Shown here in pieces: positions 48,153 to 59,077 of a DNA stretch of 64,000 nucleotides. A program made the position numbers and the translations under genes. The notes beneath the pieces are model-generated. The model was not told the origin of the DNA and searched no databases. It was given only the letters and a program-made list of their open reading frames with translations. The stretch is from Trichuris trichiura (lineage: Eukaryota; Nematoda; Enoplea; Trichinellida; Trichuridae), in the NCBI GenBank assembly GCA_037903355.1, contig JBAJFE010000014.1:992001-1056000 (forward strand), read 5' to 3'. The stretch's first letter is position 1. Every line of letters begins with the position of its first letter.

Positions 48153-49602
48153 TCTACGGAAATGGACCAGCAACTTGGAAAAAGATTCGAACAGCAGAGT
48201 AGTGCGGACGGAACCCGTACAAGATCGGCACCGCTGATCACAGCGCTGACGCATCAGAAGGTCCTGAAATGGCCTGGTTGCTATCCACTTGAAAGATCAC
48301 GATACAATAAAGCGTTGTATGAATCATAGGAGCGTGAGACCAATGTGCGAACGAGCGCCAATGGCTAGTTAGCATGCTGAACCGTAATTCCATTGGTTAA
48401 AGAACATTTCTCGTGGCTCATTTAACGCTTAAAATCAATTCTCGCGCGAATATTTGACGAAAAAATTTTCACTAGGTTGCGCAAATTATGCGTGAATGGG
48501 TAAATCAACAAACGAAACTTAGTGTTCAAACGCACCAGATAACACTGCTTATCGTTGCGGCACAGCACTGCTCGGCCTGAAGCGCTCCCTACTATGATGG
48601 CAAGTTGCCGCAGCAGGTAAAAACAAAAGCAAGCGCCACAAAAATGTCAAGACGTATAATCTAATGTTTTGCTTGTTTACCGATCAGCAGTGCAATCCTA
48701 CCTCTAATGTTTGACGGATTACTACGAGTCGAGATTCATCCCAAGCATATTACTGTAACTACAAAATTGATATGCAAGTCTGCTCTCACGGTAACTCCGA
48801 GCTCGATAAATCGAACAGCCTGCTAAACTAAGCATTTAGCTTTGGTCCAATGTTTACTATTCGTTAAAAGAGCAGACATTTTGGGGTAGAATTTTGAGCT
48901 TAATGCAAGCAAACCAACAATAGCACTGTTAACCTATTTTGGGCTATCCTTACTGGCAGCTACGACAATATGGGCCGTCAGTATGACGTGGGTCTAATAC
49001 AAGAACGCTTTATTGTCTAACAGTTTTAGTTTAACCTACAACGCAAGGCTAAAGAGGTAGTGGTCGTTTCTACTAAACTGGATCATTTATGCGCGAAATT
49101 GATTTTATCAGTCAGATGCGCGAAACGGAAAATCTCTTTACGATTCTGCTAATGCTTAATTGATGGATGTGCTTATCAGCAAACTGTTATTGCTCTAACA
49201 TTTCAAGGGAATTTGGGCGTTAAAAAACGGATTGTTTGCGCAGAGTCGTCCATCCAAACAATCTGGTTTTGTCATCAGCATGCTTATTGATGAGCTCATA
49301 AGAAAGTTGGTTTCTCGTTTTTAAATTTAGTTGCATCCCGAACGCTCTTCCTATCTCTCTGTTCAAAATACATTGACTAAGATTTTGTTCTTATCGTTTC
49401 CGCGTGCTGCTGCTCAAATTGTTTAAAGCCCAAGAGCACTGATCAAGATAATCGAAAGCATATTTCCAACTTCCTGCATTCTCATTCGTTTTCAATGCTG
49501 CTAAATACAGTTTACTACGCGCAGCTAAGCAAGAACGGAATGTTTTTGCTTTCGTTACCTGTCAGGGCCAACGCCCTATAGTTAAGGATAATAATAATAA
49601 TA

Positions 49603-49792
49603 TACAGTAGAACCTCCGAAGTTGACCACCTCTCTATGTCGACCACCTCCCTAAGTTGACCGAATTTTGACCACTTGGTTAGTCCGCACGTTAATAATAT
49701 AATATACCCACAGGCTCCTATGTTGACCACCCCTTATGTTGACCAGTTTTCTCCGGTCCCTTGGGTGGTCAACTTATGGAGGTTCTACTGTA
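49603..49792. mobile_element. Tigger/pogo-like MITE, 190 bp, with internal TTGACCACC repeats
   Basis: Ends TACAGTAGAACCTCCGAAGT and, reverse-complemented, TACAGTAGAACCTCCATAAG, continuing into TTGACCACC on both sides. The unit GTTGACCACC recurs several times inside. The right end directly abuts the next hairpin element. Non-coding. Confidence 0.85.
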
Positions 49793-50087
49793 GTTGTTCC
49801 TCTGGTTCACGGGTTTGGCCTGTTGGATGTATCTGTAAGTAAACTACAAAATGCCCTACCAAAGAATGGATGAGCAAATTGTTAGAGAAATTACAGAACA
49901 AATCGAATACCGTACGTTTCGGAACTGCTCGTATTCCGTCGTCAGCAGTCTAACGATTTGCTCATCCATTCGTTGGTAGGGCATTTTGAAGTTTACTTAC
50001 AGATACATCAAACAGGCCAAACCCGTGAACCAGAGGAACAACCCTGAAACAACCAAAGCCTGTTAAAAGACACCCAGTCTTTCGAAA
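49793..50087. mobile_element. Hairpin element, same subfamily as 34667
   Basis: Arms GTTGTTCCTCTGGTTCACGG / its complement ending near 50042, with internal ATGAGCAAATTGTTAGAGAA; tail GAAACAACCAAAGCCTGTTA then AAAGACACCC to about 50087. An (AAT)n tract follows directly and a similar tract precedes the adjoining MITE, so the target duplication cannot be defined. Confidence 0.83.
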
Positions 50088-50464
50088 CAATAATAATAAT
50101 AATAATACAGTTAACTGACTGATAATTATATTACCAGTTTCATTTCTTCCTTGGAAGCACTTCATTTGCTGTCAACTTTTCTTACGTCGGAACGAAGGTT
50201 ACGTATCTGGCGTGTGTTCAAGTGATATTTGATGAGATACGGTTTCAGAATGGCATATGCGAATTATGGTGAAGTCACCCTGGAAAAGTGCATTTTCATT
50301 GAAAAATGCGAATTCGGCTTTTCCACTTACTGTACTCGAGAAAATATGCTTTCGTTTTCGCTTTAGCCGTCAAAAGAGCTGTCGATAATGTTGATTTGTC
50401 TTAAAGTAAGTTCAAACAACCGCTAACAGAATTAGGATACCGTAGAAGGAAGACAAGTTGTTCT

Positions 50465-50743
50465 CATATTGAAAGTATATTTATTACGGATTCTCCCGTT
50501 GAGACGTAAAATAAAAAGATTTTTTCTTTCCGGAGCTTTCGGGTCTTTCGCGACCCGTCTTCAGCGGTGAGATTATGTGTTACGATTATTACACATAATC
50601 TCACCGCTGAAGACGGGTCGTGAAAGACCCGAAAGCTCCGGAAAGAAAAAATCTTTTTATTTTACGTCTCAACGGGAGAATCCGTAATAAAGATACTTTC
50701 AATATGAAAACACATACTCCCGTACCAAAGCATCATGTTTTCA
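50465..50743. mobile_element. Hairpin element with perfect 14-bp target duplication
   Basis: Very long near-perfect palindrome 50465-50705 (outer CATATTGAAAGTAT; inner stem GGAGCTTTCGGGTC / GACCCGAAAGCTCC in each arm), then a right tail CACATACTCCCGTACCAAAG (50706-50743). Direct repeat AGACAAGTTGTTCT at 50451-50464 and 50744-50757. Outer TTATTACGGA matches the arms of the Penelope-like element. Confidence 0.92.
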
Positions 50744-53700
50744 AGACAAGTTGTTCTGGCACTTTACCTTAGCTAAAACAAAAAATCATATGGACCAGAG
50801 CACATGCTAAGTTTAACTGCAGTCTTATCCATAGTTTCTATCACGAAATAAATATCTGAATGTTTATTTCACTTTCTGATCTCCAAACGCTACCAACAGC
50901 ACTTGCACTTTGGAGCTTCTGTATGTTAATGCAAGGCGGTCTGAAAAGTAAAGCAGTTTATTGTGGAAACCTTGAGACAGCAGCTTTTTGCTGATTCCCT
51001 TTGCATTTCCATTTCATTTGCCGCATTATTAATATTTGCACTTTCTCTGTCAGTGCAGCTAAAGCGCAGGTTCCTATTTTCGTTTTCTCATTTTTGTTAA
51101 TGCAAAGGCAGTGACAAAGGCGAATTTTCAAGAAAACAAGTTAAATTACTTTTCTACGTCGGTTTAAGCACATTTAGCTTTCATTGTGCAACGCCTACCT
51201 CAGGGCATAAGCGATAAAAGCTTAGCACGTACACGCATACGTCAGCGCATTCATACATATTCTATGCTTTAAAGCTAACTTTTGGAAAGCGTGGGCTATT
51301 CAAATTATTGCGCGGGCTTAAAACTTTTCTTAGTGACTATAATGAGCCGGATAGTATTCTAAGGTAGCTCAGCAACCAATAGAATTTGAAAAAAATTAGC
51401 TTTTCTCAATTGCTACTAGAAACAAAGTCCAATGGGGAACAAGACAGCGCCTTTTATTTATCTGGTTTTGCGTAAGATCGCCGTGACACCGTCGTTATTT
51501 TACAGCCTAATGGTTGAGTGTTTTTTAGCTAAGGACCAGCTTCAACAGATGGCAACGCAAAAGTTGGTAAATATTGCTCCGTAAGCAAAATGAAACAATT
51601 CGACTTTGGCTCTTATTAAAAGTTCAAAAGGAATATTAAGTCGTATTTGGAAGTCATGGTTCCCTAATATGCTGATTTAAAGCTTGGAGGAAAACAGGAA
51701 CGAACAAACGTTGGAACTTTTCGGTACAATAATTGTTAACCGGAAAAGGTAGACGCGAGAAGAAACGTCGGTAAAAAAATAAACTGTTTTTAATAATTGT
51801 CTAAAATTGCCGCGTTGTTTTACAGTAATGTGTAGTCTTGCAGACATGCTTATCATGAGAATGTATGAATGTGTCAAGTTGCGCAGAATGAGTAGCTAAC
51901 TAGAGGAAATCTGATGATCAGGTTAGCAGCTTAACACCAAAGAAGGTTAATACATAATGAAATTTTGTACCTGGTAAAGCTTAAGAACTACTTTTTTAAG
52001 AATTAGACTTCTGAGTATTCATTGGCAAAATTTCATCAGATCACGGTTATTTAAACTCAACACGCCGATGTGTTAGCATAATCGCTGTTAACCGCCACCC
52101 GCCAACTATAAGTTATCTTATAGTATCTATCTCAAAGGGGTACTAAACTCACATTTTATCGTGTACAGACTATTAATACCATCTTGTCAATTCATATTTG
52201 CTCAGATATTTGTTGCACGCAACGACTGCCACGTGAAGGCTCGCGTATAAAGCAGAAGTTATTAATGTGTAAGTGAAAACTGTTCAGTCAATTATTACTT
52301 TTTTAAAGCTGTTTTATTTTATTTTACTTTTCTTCTTTCTTCTCCCGGAGTGGCCCGAAAGCTTAACCTAACGTTTATAAAATAAACGTTATTTTAAAGA
52401 ACGGGTTAAAAACCGCAACCAACCGAACCTTACGTCGGTAGCTTGCGCATTGAGTTTAAGCCTTCTTGTCTAGATTTTAAACATTTCTCTTTCAAAATCT
52501 TAAAATTTAGGGAAAACAAAATTGAGCTACGATTCTAGCACGTCTTGTGCATTTAAACGAGTATTACAAGCTAGGAGATAAAGTATCGAACCCAAAGCGG
52601 TTCCTCTAGCGAATTGGTAGTTTGGGACCGCGAACACGAGAGCGTGAAACCAATGGAACTTTGCGGGAGAAGTGCGTTCACTCAATTTGACCTTATCAGT
52701 ATTGCAGTCCTAGAAGATTACCGAGTCATTCGTCTGGAATGACAAACATGCTGAAATTCCTCTCCCAAATGGCAGATGTTGCCATTTAGGAGAAAAGGAC
52801 AGGAATTATGACAGCCACGTAGCTGAAGGCTCATTATGTTGCATTCTGAATTTTATAGTTCAGGGAAAACTCGAATGAACAAAGGAAAACCGAATTTTGT
52901 GCAGTTATCTTTCAGTGAGCTCAGAAAACTTGCAAACTCGCTCTCCAGGCTGGATAAACCCATTTCTTCACAGTGTGTTCATAACTGCTGGCCTAAGTTG
53001 ACGTTTAAATCAAAAATAACAACTAGAAGTACAATAAAATTTATCTAGTTGAACAGCTAGAGTAGAAAACAAATCGCATCTTCTATGGTTTATAAATCTA
53101 CGCGCGATGCTGACTATGCTGCAAAGTGTGACGGGTACTGCATCTGGTGCAGCGTTTCACTAAAACTATCCAACTTTAACCATACTCCAGCGCGTGGTTG
53201 ACGGGAACACCAACTTTTATCTCTTATCAGTACATAGTCATCAGCCATGTTAATAGTTAATCATAGGGTAGCAGTGCTGCCCATATTTGTCCGGAACAGA
53301 GTGCTACTGTTATTAATAGAACGGCGAATTCAGTTTTGATTAAAACTAGTTCCCATTTCAGCATGTTTCGCCTTGACGTTCTCCTGGGAAAACGCAACAA
53401 TGCACAATGTTTTGCTCACGAAGGTCAGCCACTAAAGGTGAGAAGATTGCAGCAGATAACCTGTTTTAAAGCGACAATTTATCGCCAACTATGAATAATG
53501 CAAACAGCTTTTGAGCTGATGACCAAAAGATGCTGCTTCCATCAAGTCCACATCGTAATGGCTGCAGCGACACACGCAGAAGGAAAAGTGGGTTTTAAAG
53601 AACTTTTAAAGTATCTGCAGGTGAACTGTTAGCAAAAGTCTCTTCCTTATACGCAGTGTTTTCAAGATAAAAAGTTAAAGCATATCTCAGTTTTTTATCA

Positions 53701-55911
53701 TTCTTTAATTGATAGAAGATTCTAACCGTATTTAATACGCATTAGAAAGAACGATACCTTCCAAGCGCAGAATATAAGTACTGGAATGAAAGGAACACAA
53801 GGGTGGAACCCATATGCCCATCATTGGATTTTTACGGATACACTCATTGCAAGTTATCGAACTTTAAGCATTTTTTGCACCAGCTTATCTTGTGAACACT
53901 GGAATTGAATGAAAGATTCATGTTACTTCGACATGTTCACCCGTCGAGCTCATTAAACTTTGAAAATGCTCACCCCAAATTTCGAACTATGATATGCTAA
54001 TATGGGTTGAAATAATATGTGAACTCATTAGCGATAGGCTCGAAGCAGAAGCTGAGCTGGCAAGCTGACGCTTGTAGCTTAATCAAGGCAACAATGCTTC
54101 GCCATATGGCCTCACAGAGGAATGAATCCTTGTTTGTTGCGGCTGTCACGTTATTATTTAGCATTGTAGCTAAAAGCTAACGAAGAAATGTCACTCGCGA
54201 ATGGTCAAGCAAGCAGGTGGGAGCGAATAAAGTGATTTGCATGTATGTTATTTCGTCTTGCAAATCACTTTGGAATATAATGCAGCATTAGCATTGCTCA
54301 TACGGACATGTCGGCCAATGAAAAATTGATTTTCGTCCCGCCATTATTGAATGTGTCGTCTCATCGGTCTAACGAGCTTTTCTCTTCTTTCCGCCAGGCC
54401 AATTTGAATAAAGTTCAAAAACAATCACCATAACAACAGTACTCAACGCGGGGCGCAGGCTGCTAAAGAACAGCAGGCGCTATACAAGTAATGGTTTTCC
54501 AAATTGCGAATCGTCGGGTGGCCCTTCTAAGTATGTGAAAGTTTTGAGCCCTCATTTTCCTGTGAATAAGGCTCCAGTTGCAACTGTTCAACCGTATGAT
54601 ACCCTCATGTTCAACCGAATGTCATTAAGTTCTTGTCAACAAGATTTCCACCTGTCGCTGAGCACACACCTCTCAAAACGGGTCGTGCATAATTCATTAA
54701 CACGGCCAGGTTGGAGACGCCGTCCATTCCTTCTTCCCGCCAAAACGTAACCTATTTGAAATTCGGGTTGCGCAAACGCCAAAGCGGCAACCAGTCAAAC
54801 TGGAACTATTTGATGGTTGGAAAAGTGGTTTCATGCTCGTCCACGCCCAAAGAGCCACGCGCTCTTTGTTGAAGATGGATTAGTCATGTCAACTGTTCAC
54901 CTTCTCATCAGAACTAAGCGGAGCTACGCCAAAGCGACGGAACAAATGTCCCACATTTTGTGAGAAGAACAATAGGTGAACGTTGCATTTCAAACAGAAA
55001 TGCGGCAGCAGTTACCGACGGCACAGGCATGTGGCCAAAGGCAGGTGCTTCGGCATACGGGCAGGTGGAAAAGTCGGAGCAACTTCAAACTTGGCGCTTC
55101 GTACATTTTTCTGCGGAGGAAATCTACAGTATGATCTTTGCATAGTTTTCACGTTATGCAGCTTTTCGGACAACATGAAAACTTGGAATGTTACTGTAGA
55201 ATGTCGGTATTATGTCTTAATATACTGAAGGCCAACTGACGCCCATGGTGATAACGAAGCATATTGTGCGAAAACACGAAAGGCAGCCCATTTTAAACTT
55301 CTTAATTGAAACAGATGAGATTTATCTATTCTTAAACGTACTATCCCGCTTATCGAGCGGGTTATTGTTGTAATAACATTTTCCTTCCTTCTTAGGCGCG
55401 CTGGCGCCACTCTGGTATGGCTCGCAACAAAAAAGGGTCGATGTAACAATGCCACAAGATGCGATTGTTGAGCTATAATCCTATAGACCATTCAGCCTAC
55501 CGTTTCACGCAGTTTTTAAAATGAAAAGCCTACTAAGTGCGCCAAGCATAAATGGTGGGAAAAAGGCGCGAAACGACAGGCGCTCAGAAGGGTTAATTCG
55601 ACATTTTAGCGCAATGCCATTTTTTAATTTTTATGCTCCCCGGTTGACCCATTAAAATCCTTGCGCGGGACCTGCTTAGCGTTCCGCCTCAGCTGGCACA
55701 GTTTTCGGACAGCTCGACAAAGAAACGCGACTTTACATAAAATGCCGACTCGGAAGTGTCAACCTGTTTTGGGCAAATGGTCAGCATACGGTTCCTATGA
55801 CAAAAAGCAATTCGCTTTCCATCTGCCGTTGCCTAATATAGGGTTAACAGCCGGCTTGGCCGCCGCCTCATTACATTCGAACGGCTGAAAGCAAAGTTGG
55901 GAATGTTGCAT

Positions 55912-55919
55912 ATGCAAAT
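55912..55919 (+). promoter_or_regulatory. Octamer ATGCAAAT (POU-type site)
   Basis: One of four ATGCAAAT octamers between 55.9 and 60.2 kb around the first Id-like gene, here in the context CATATGCAAATTAG. Octamers bind POU-family factors; function here is inferred only. Confidence 0.35.
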
Positions 55920-57284
55920 TAGATGCCTTGCAAATTCGAGTCAAACGGTTGACAATACCTATTTTAACAATTATCGAACGCAGATTACGGCGAAATAAGC
56001 TTCTTTCAAAATTGAGCATAGAAAGTGCGAGCTCTTCGCTTTTCGGGGCTCTGACTACTCAAAACTGCGCAACCGCTGCTTTTGATAACAATGGTCCATT
56101 GTTAGGCGTCTACAGTTCGAGTTGGAGATGATAGCATCACCACTGGGTAAACATAAGTAGCAAAGAAAGCTTTTATTGAGGACGAATATAGGGCAGAGCT
56201 GAAATATTGTATAGTCCGCATTGCACGAGATCACAGCATCCGGTTGGGCAGGGTCAAGAAGGGCGCGTCGACTCTGGTTACCTTGACTGGTCGGTCTCTA
56301 TTGGAATCCATTGCGAGCGAGATTGGTTCACTGGATAGACAGACCATTGATAAGGCCTATTGCCTATTGCTTTGGAGACGAAGTGCATTATCTTGCAGTC
56401 AAAAAGACGCGCATGACCCTGACCGCCCCATTTCCGTTGGCTAAATAAAGGCATAGTAAACGTTCGAGGTTATCGCTTAACTGTTGGGATATTTTCCCAC
56501 GGATTCCGCGTAAAGGGTCGACAAAGGTCGACAATGTATGCAAGCTATGGCAACAAATGCCAAATTGCTTAGACGTCTTTTAGCATGGATGGCATACTAT
56601 GGCTTGCAGTATCTGATGGTTGGGGGCAAGTCAGGCGCGGCGCAGGTGAAACAGTTAGCGTCTGGACTTGTCTGCATCCGGACGGTAAGAAAGTAGAAAA
56701 TTGTCTGATGCGTTTGGAGCGCAGATGACTCGATTGCGGAGAACAGCCGGCCAGCTTTGCCTATACGGCTCGGTGTTGGCTAGATCCCAGCTGCTGATGC
56801 ATATGTCGCCGTTAGAGATTTGTCGATTCAGGCCGCAGCTGTCAACGCGATGCTCCAGATGAAATCCCACGTTGCATCTGTGAGTACAGATGGTTTGCAC
56901 TTGAAAGCTCGATTCAGCCAGTCGATAAAGCAGACCACCATTGGGTTCTCAATTCAATATATTGCGTCTAGATGTAGCCACAAAGCCGACAGTGACACCT
57001 AGTCGACGGCATTTGTAGCAATACCAAATATGAGACGGTGCAGCTGAACGTCACAATTTTAAACCGAACGCCCACATCCATCGCTTCCTGACAGCCGCAT
57101 TTGCTCATGCATAATGGGCTGCTTTTATTGATCGCGCTTTATAGTAGAAAGTCTGTTGAAAACAAACAACCGCAGATGGCGATAAGCTGCGCGCGCCAGC
57201 GGTGCCTCGACTTAATTCTTGGATCGAAGTGGAACGTTTGCTCAATGTCCATTGGCATTATGCGAGCCAATGGGGCCACTTAGT

Positions 57285-57292
57285 ATGCAAAT
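57285..57292 (+). promoter_or_regulatory. Octamer ATGCAAAT upstream of Id-like gene 1
   Basis: Exact octamer in AGTATGCAAATTACG, 0.7 kb upstream of the start codon at 57993. Confidence 0.35.
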
Positions 57293-57644
57293 TACGCGCT
57301 AGCATATGCGCTCCCCATACAGGAAGCCATTTGAGAAAGTCGGTTTAAGAAAAATTCTCTTTCCGTGCACATTCTCAATTCAAATTCAACTTCAAGTTAT
57401 CATAATTTACCATCTTTCGTCTTTCACAATTCTCACTTGCTCTTGGATCTCTGTCAAAGCCAAAGAAACAGGCAGGCGATTACAAGTTCCAGTGTCGGTG
57501 CCTTGTAAAAAGCCAACTCAAATGGAGGTCACTAAAGATAATAATCAAAGGGTCAATACAACCATATTTGATGGTCTATGACATGACGCGTGACCAGTAT
57601 CTCGTCATCACTAGAGACTGTTAGCTCCGTCTGTCGGCAAAATT

Positions 57645-57653
57645 GGCCAATCA
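57645..57653 (+). promoter_or_regulatory. CCAAT box (GGCCAATCA) upstream of Id-like gene 1
   Basis: GGCCAATCA 340 bp before the Id-like 1 start codon. The same nine bases occur just before the second Id-like gene (62386). A pyrimidine-rich CT tract (about 57755-57815) lies between box and start codon. Confidence 0.4.
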
Positions 57654-57754
57654 GATGAAGGCAATCCTGGCTTCACTTCCAGGTACAGCTGTTGTCGTGC
57701 CGGTTGGGTCCCAGCTTGCGTTCCATCTGCCCGCGTTCATTTACTTGCTCACAT

Positions 57755-57815
57755 TCTCTGTTTCTCTTTCTCTCTCTCTGTCTCTTACTCCTGCTCTCTT
57801 ACGCACTATCTCTCT
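57755..57815 (+). repeat. CT-rich microsatellite
   Basis: About 60 bp of imperfect (CT)n, probably in the 5' untranslated region or core promoter of the first Id-like gene. Confidence 0.7.
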
Positions 57816-57992
57816 CGTGTTTGTGCCTGATCGACATTGTGTCTGTTTCACACCTGTTGCCAGTCGAAACAGCAGCTGTCGGATACGAACGACGTTAGCT
57901 GACGAAAGGCGATTGAAAGACGCAGATCGTCGTGCACCGCCGTTGGAAACGGTTGACGTTCGCTTACGCTATCCAATATACGTACGGTTCCG

Positions 57993-58292
57993 ATGCCAGT
58001 TCAGATGTGTAGTCCGGTAGTGCCCGAAATGCCTGTCACTGACGAGCAGGCACAACCGTCGCTGGGCGCTCAAGTTGCCTTTTCCAGCCCAAGCCTGAAG
58101 CGAAGCGGCGAAGGTGCTGCAACGATGGCCCAGCTGAGGCAGTTGGTTCCTTCGCTGCGTCAGATGACCATATCGGACGAGTTGGAGTTCCTACAGCATG
58201 TCATCGACTATATACAAGACTTGGAGACCCAGCTGACCGACCATGAAATGGAGATGATTCCTGAAAGCGACGGCGAACAGCCAAGAGCATGA
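57993..58292 (+). CDS. Id-like HLH protein 1 (inhibitor of DNA binding)
   Basis: Dominant-negative helix-loop-helix protein: dimerises with bHLH factors but lacks a DNA-binding basic region. 99 residues in one exon. The HLH is at about residues 46-83: AQLRQLVPSLRQMTISDELE then FLQHVIDYIQDLETQL, matching Id/extramacrochaetae helix 2 (LQHVIDYIxDLQ). The residues before helix 1 (SLKRSGEGAATM) are not basic, supporting Id rather than bHLH. Start ATG 57993 has an in-frame second Met twelve codons on. A paralogue lies 4.1 kb downstream. Id genes often have a small last exon; here the frame ends with GEQPRA and a stop. Confidence 0.8.
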   Translation: MPVQMCSPVVPEMPVTDEQAQPSLGAQVAFSSPSLKRSGEGAATMAQLRQLVPSLRQMTISDELEFLQHVIDYIQDLETQLTDHEMEMIPESDGEQPRA

Positions 58293-58454
58293 ATACTCCG
58301 TTACGCCAAGCCCTTATGGATTGCTGAGTTGCCATTTCAACCTAGTCGTTGCAGGAAAGCGTGGCGCCCAGATTACATTTCTTTCTCTCCCCGTCTGCAT
58401 TTCATTTTGTATCATCCGTTGTCCGTTGTTTTCATATTTTTGGCCATTTGAAAA

Positions 58455-59036
58455 GTGACCGTCTGCAACGTACGGAGTAAAATTTCCATCCTTTATCCTG
58501 TTTACCGTTCGACAACACCTGCGCGCCGAGGCGAAGTAGGTAAAAGGTATCCCACCTGCTGGCGTTTGGTCCGTGGGAATGAGCGCAAAAGAATTCCGCG
58601 AACGACCGCCAAAACGGTCTTAGGTCGCTTGGCGAGCGGTCAATTGCGCTTGGACACGCCGCGCAAGCTGCAGGCTGTTCGACCTAACCTTGGACAAGGT
58701 CAAGCCACCTGCGTGCCACCCGTTGATCCCTCATTCAAGAAAATGATCAGCCAGCTCGCAACTGGTCAACAAATATTGGCCACAGAAATATCCATGCTTG
58801 CATCGGCGGGTCAGAGAGCCATTGCGTACGCAGGTGGACTGCCTCTGCCGCCGAACGGACCTTATGGCATGCAGTCGCCGCCTAAAGTTCCATCTGGTTT
58901 GTTTCCATGTGGTGACCACAAGGGATGCCATTGGGTTGTCGTGGGTTGCAATAGCCTCCGGCGCCCTTGCGACTCCCACCTGCGCTTTTCGTCCGGTCAC
59001 GCGGAGAAGAGCACTACGTCAGAACTCGCGCCTTAA
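58455..59036 (+). CDS. Hypothetical open frame downstream of Id-like 1
   Basis: A 193-codon open frame, long for this window, with no family that I recognise. Residues about 95-130 (SFKKMISQLATGQQILATEI, then SMLASAGQRAIAYAGG) look helical and protein-like, while the first 60 residues are Arg/Thr-rich and low in hydrophobics. It may be part of the 3' untranslated region of the Id-like transcript, or an unrelated gene. No splice or promoter evidence separates these options. Confidence 0.25.
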   Translation: MTVCNVRSKISILYPVYRSTTPARRGEVGKRYPTCWRLVRGNERKRIPRTTAKTVLGRLASGQLRLDTPRKLQAVRPNLGQGQATCVPPVDPSFKKMISQLATGQQILATEISMLASAGQRAIAYAGGLPLPPNGPYGMQSPPKVPSGLFPCGDHKGCHWVVVGCNSLRRPCDSHLRFSSGHAEKSTTSELAP

Positions 59037-59069
59037 GAAAAGCGTCTCAGTCGAATGAATACCACTAGT

Positions 59070-59077
59070 ATGCAAAT
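59070..59077 (+). promoter_or_regulatory. Octamer ATGCAAAT downstream of Id-like gene 1
   Basis: Exact octamer in AGTATGCAAATCAG, 0.8 kb after the Id-like 1 stop. Confidence 0.3.

Larger units (their letters stand above)
48153..57992. other. Large gene-poor interval
   Basis: Nearly 10 kb upstream of cyclin Y and of the first Id-like gene. Contains one MITE (49603-49792) and two hairpin elements (49793-50087, 50465-50743). No supportable exon, RNA gene or further transposon was found in 50.8-57.6 kb. From about 54 kb the base composition is visibly less AT-rich. The scattered short open frames there resemble nothing I recognise. Confidence 0.5.

Noticed and set aside
52340..52380. CCGGAGTGGCCCGAAAGCTT, similar to the hairpin-arm stem
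   Set aside because: Only a short piece, with no arms, tail or duplication around it; could be a relic but is not callable.
52600..52660. Possible tRNA-like segment (GGTTCC... GGTAGTTTGGGACC)
   Set aside because: No cloverleaf with acceptor and T stems could be drawn; box A and B spacing does not fit.
54236..54275. Short inverted repeat AGTGATTTGCA / TGCAAATCACT
   Set aside because: Twelve-base arms without tail or target duplication; plausible by chance in this amount of sequence.
58731..59000. Minus-strand frame opposite the 58455 open frame
   Set aside because: Shadow frame with stop-poor GC-richer sequence; no motif, no splice or start context.
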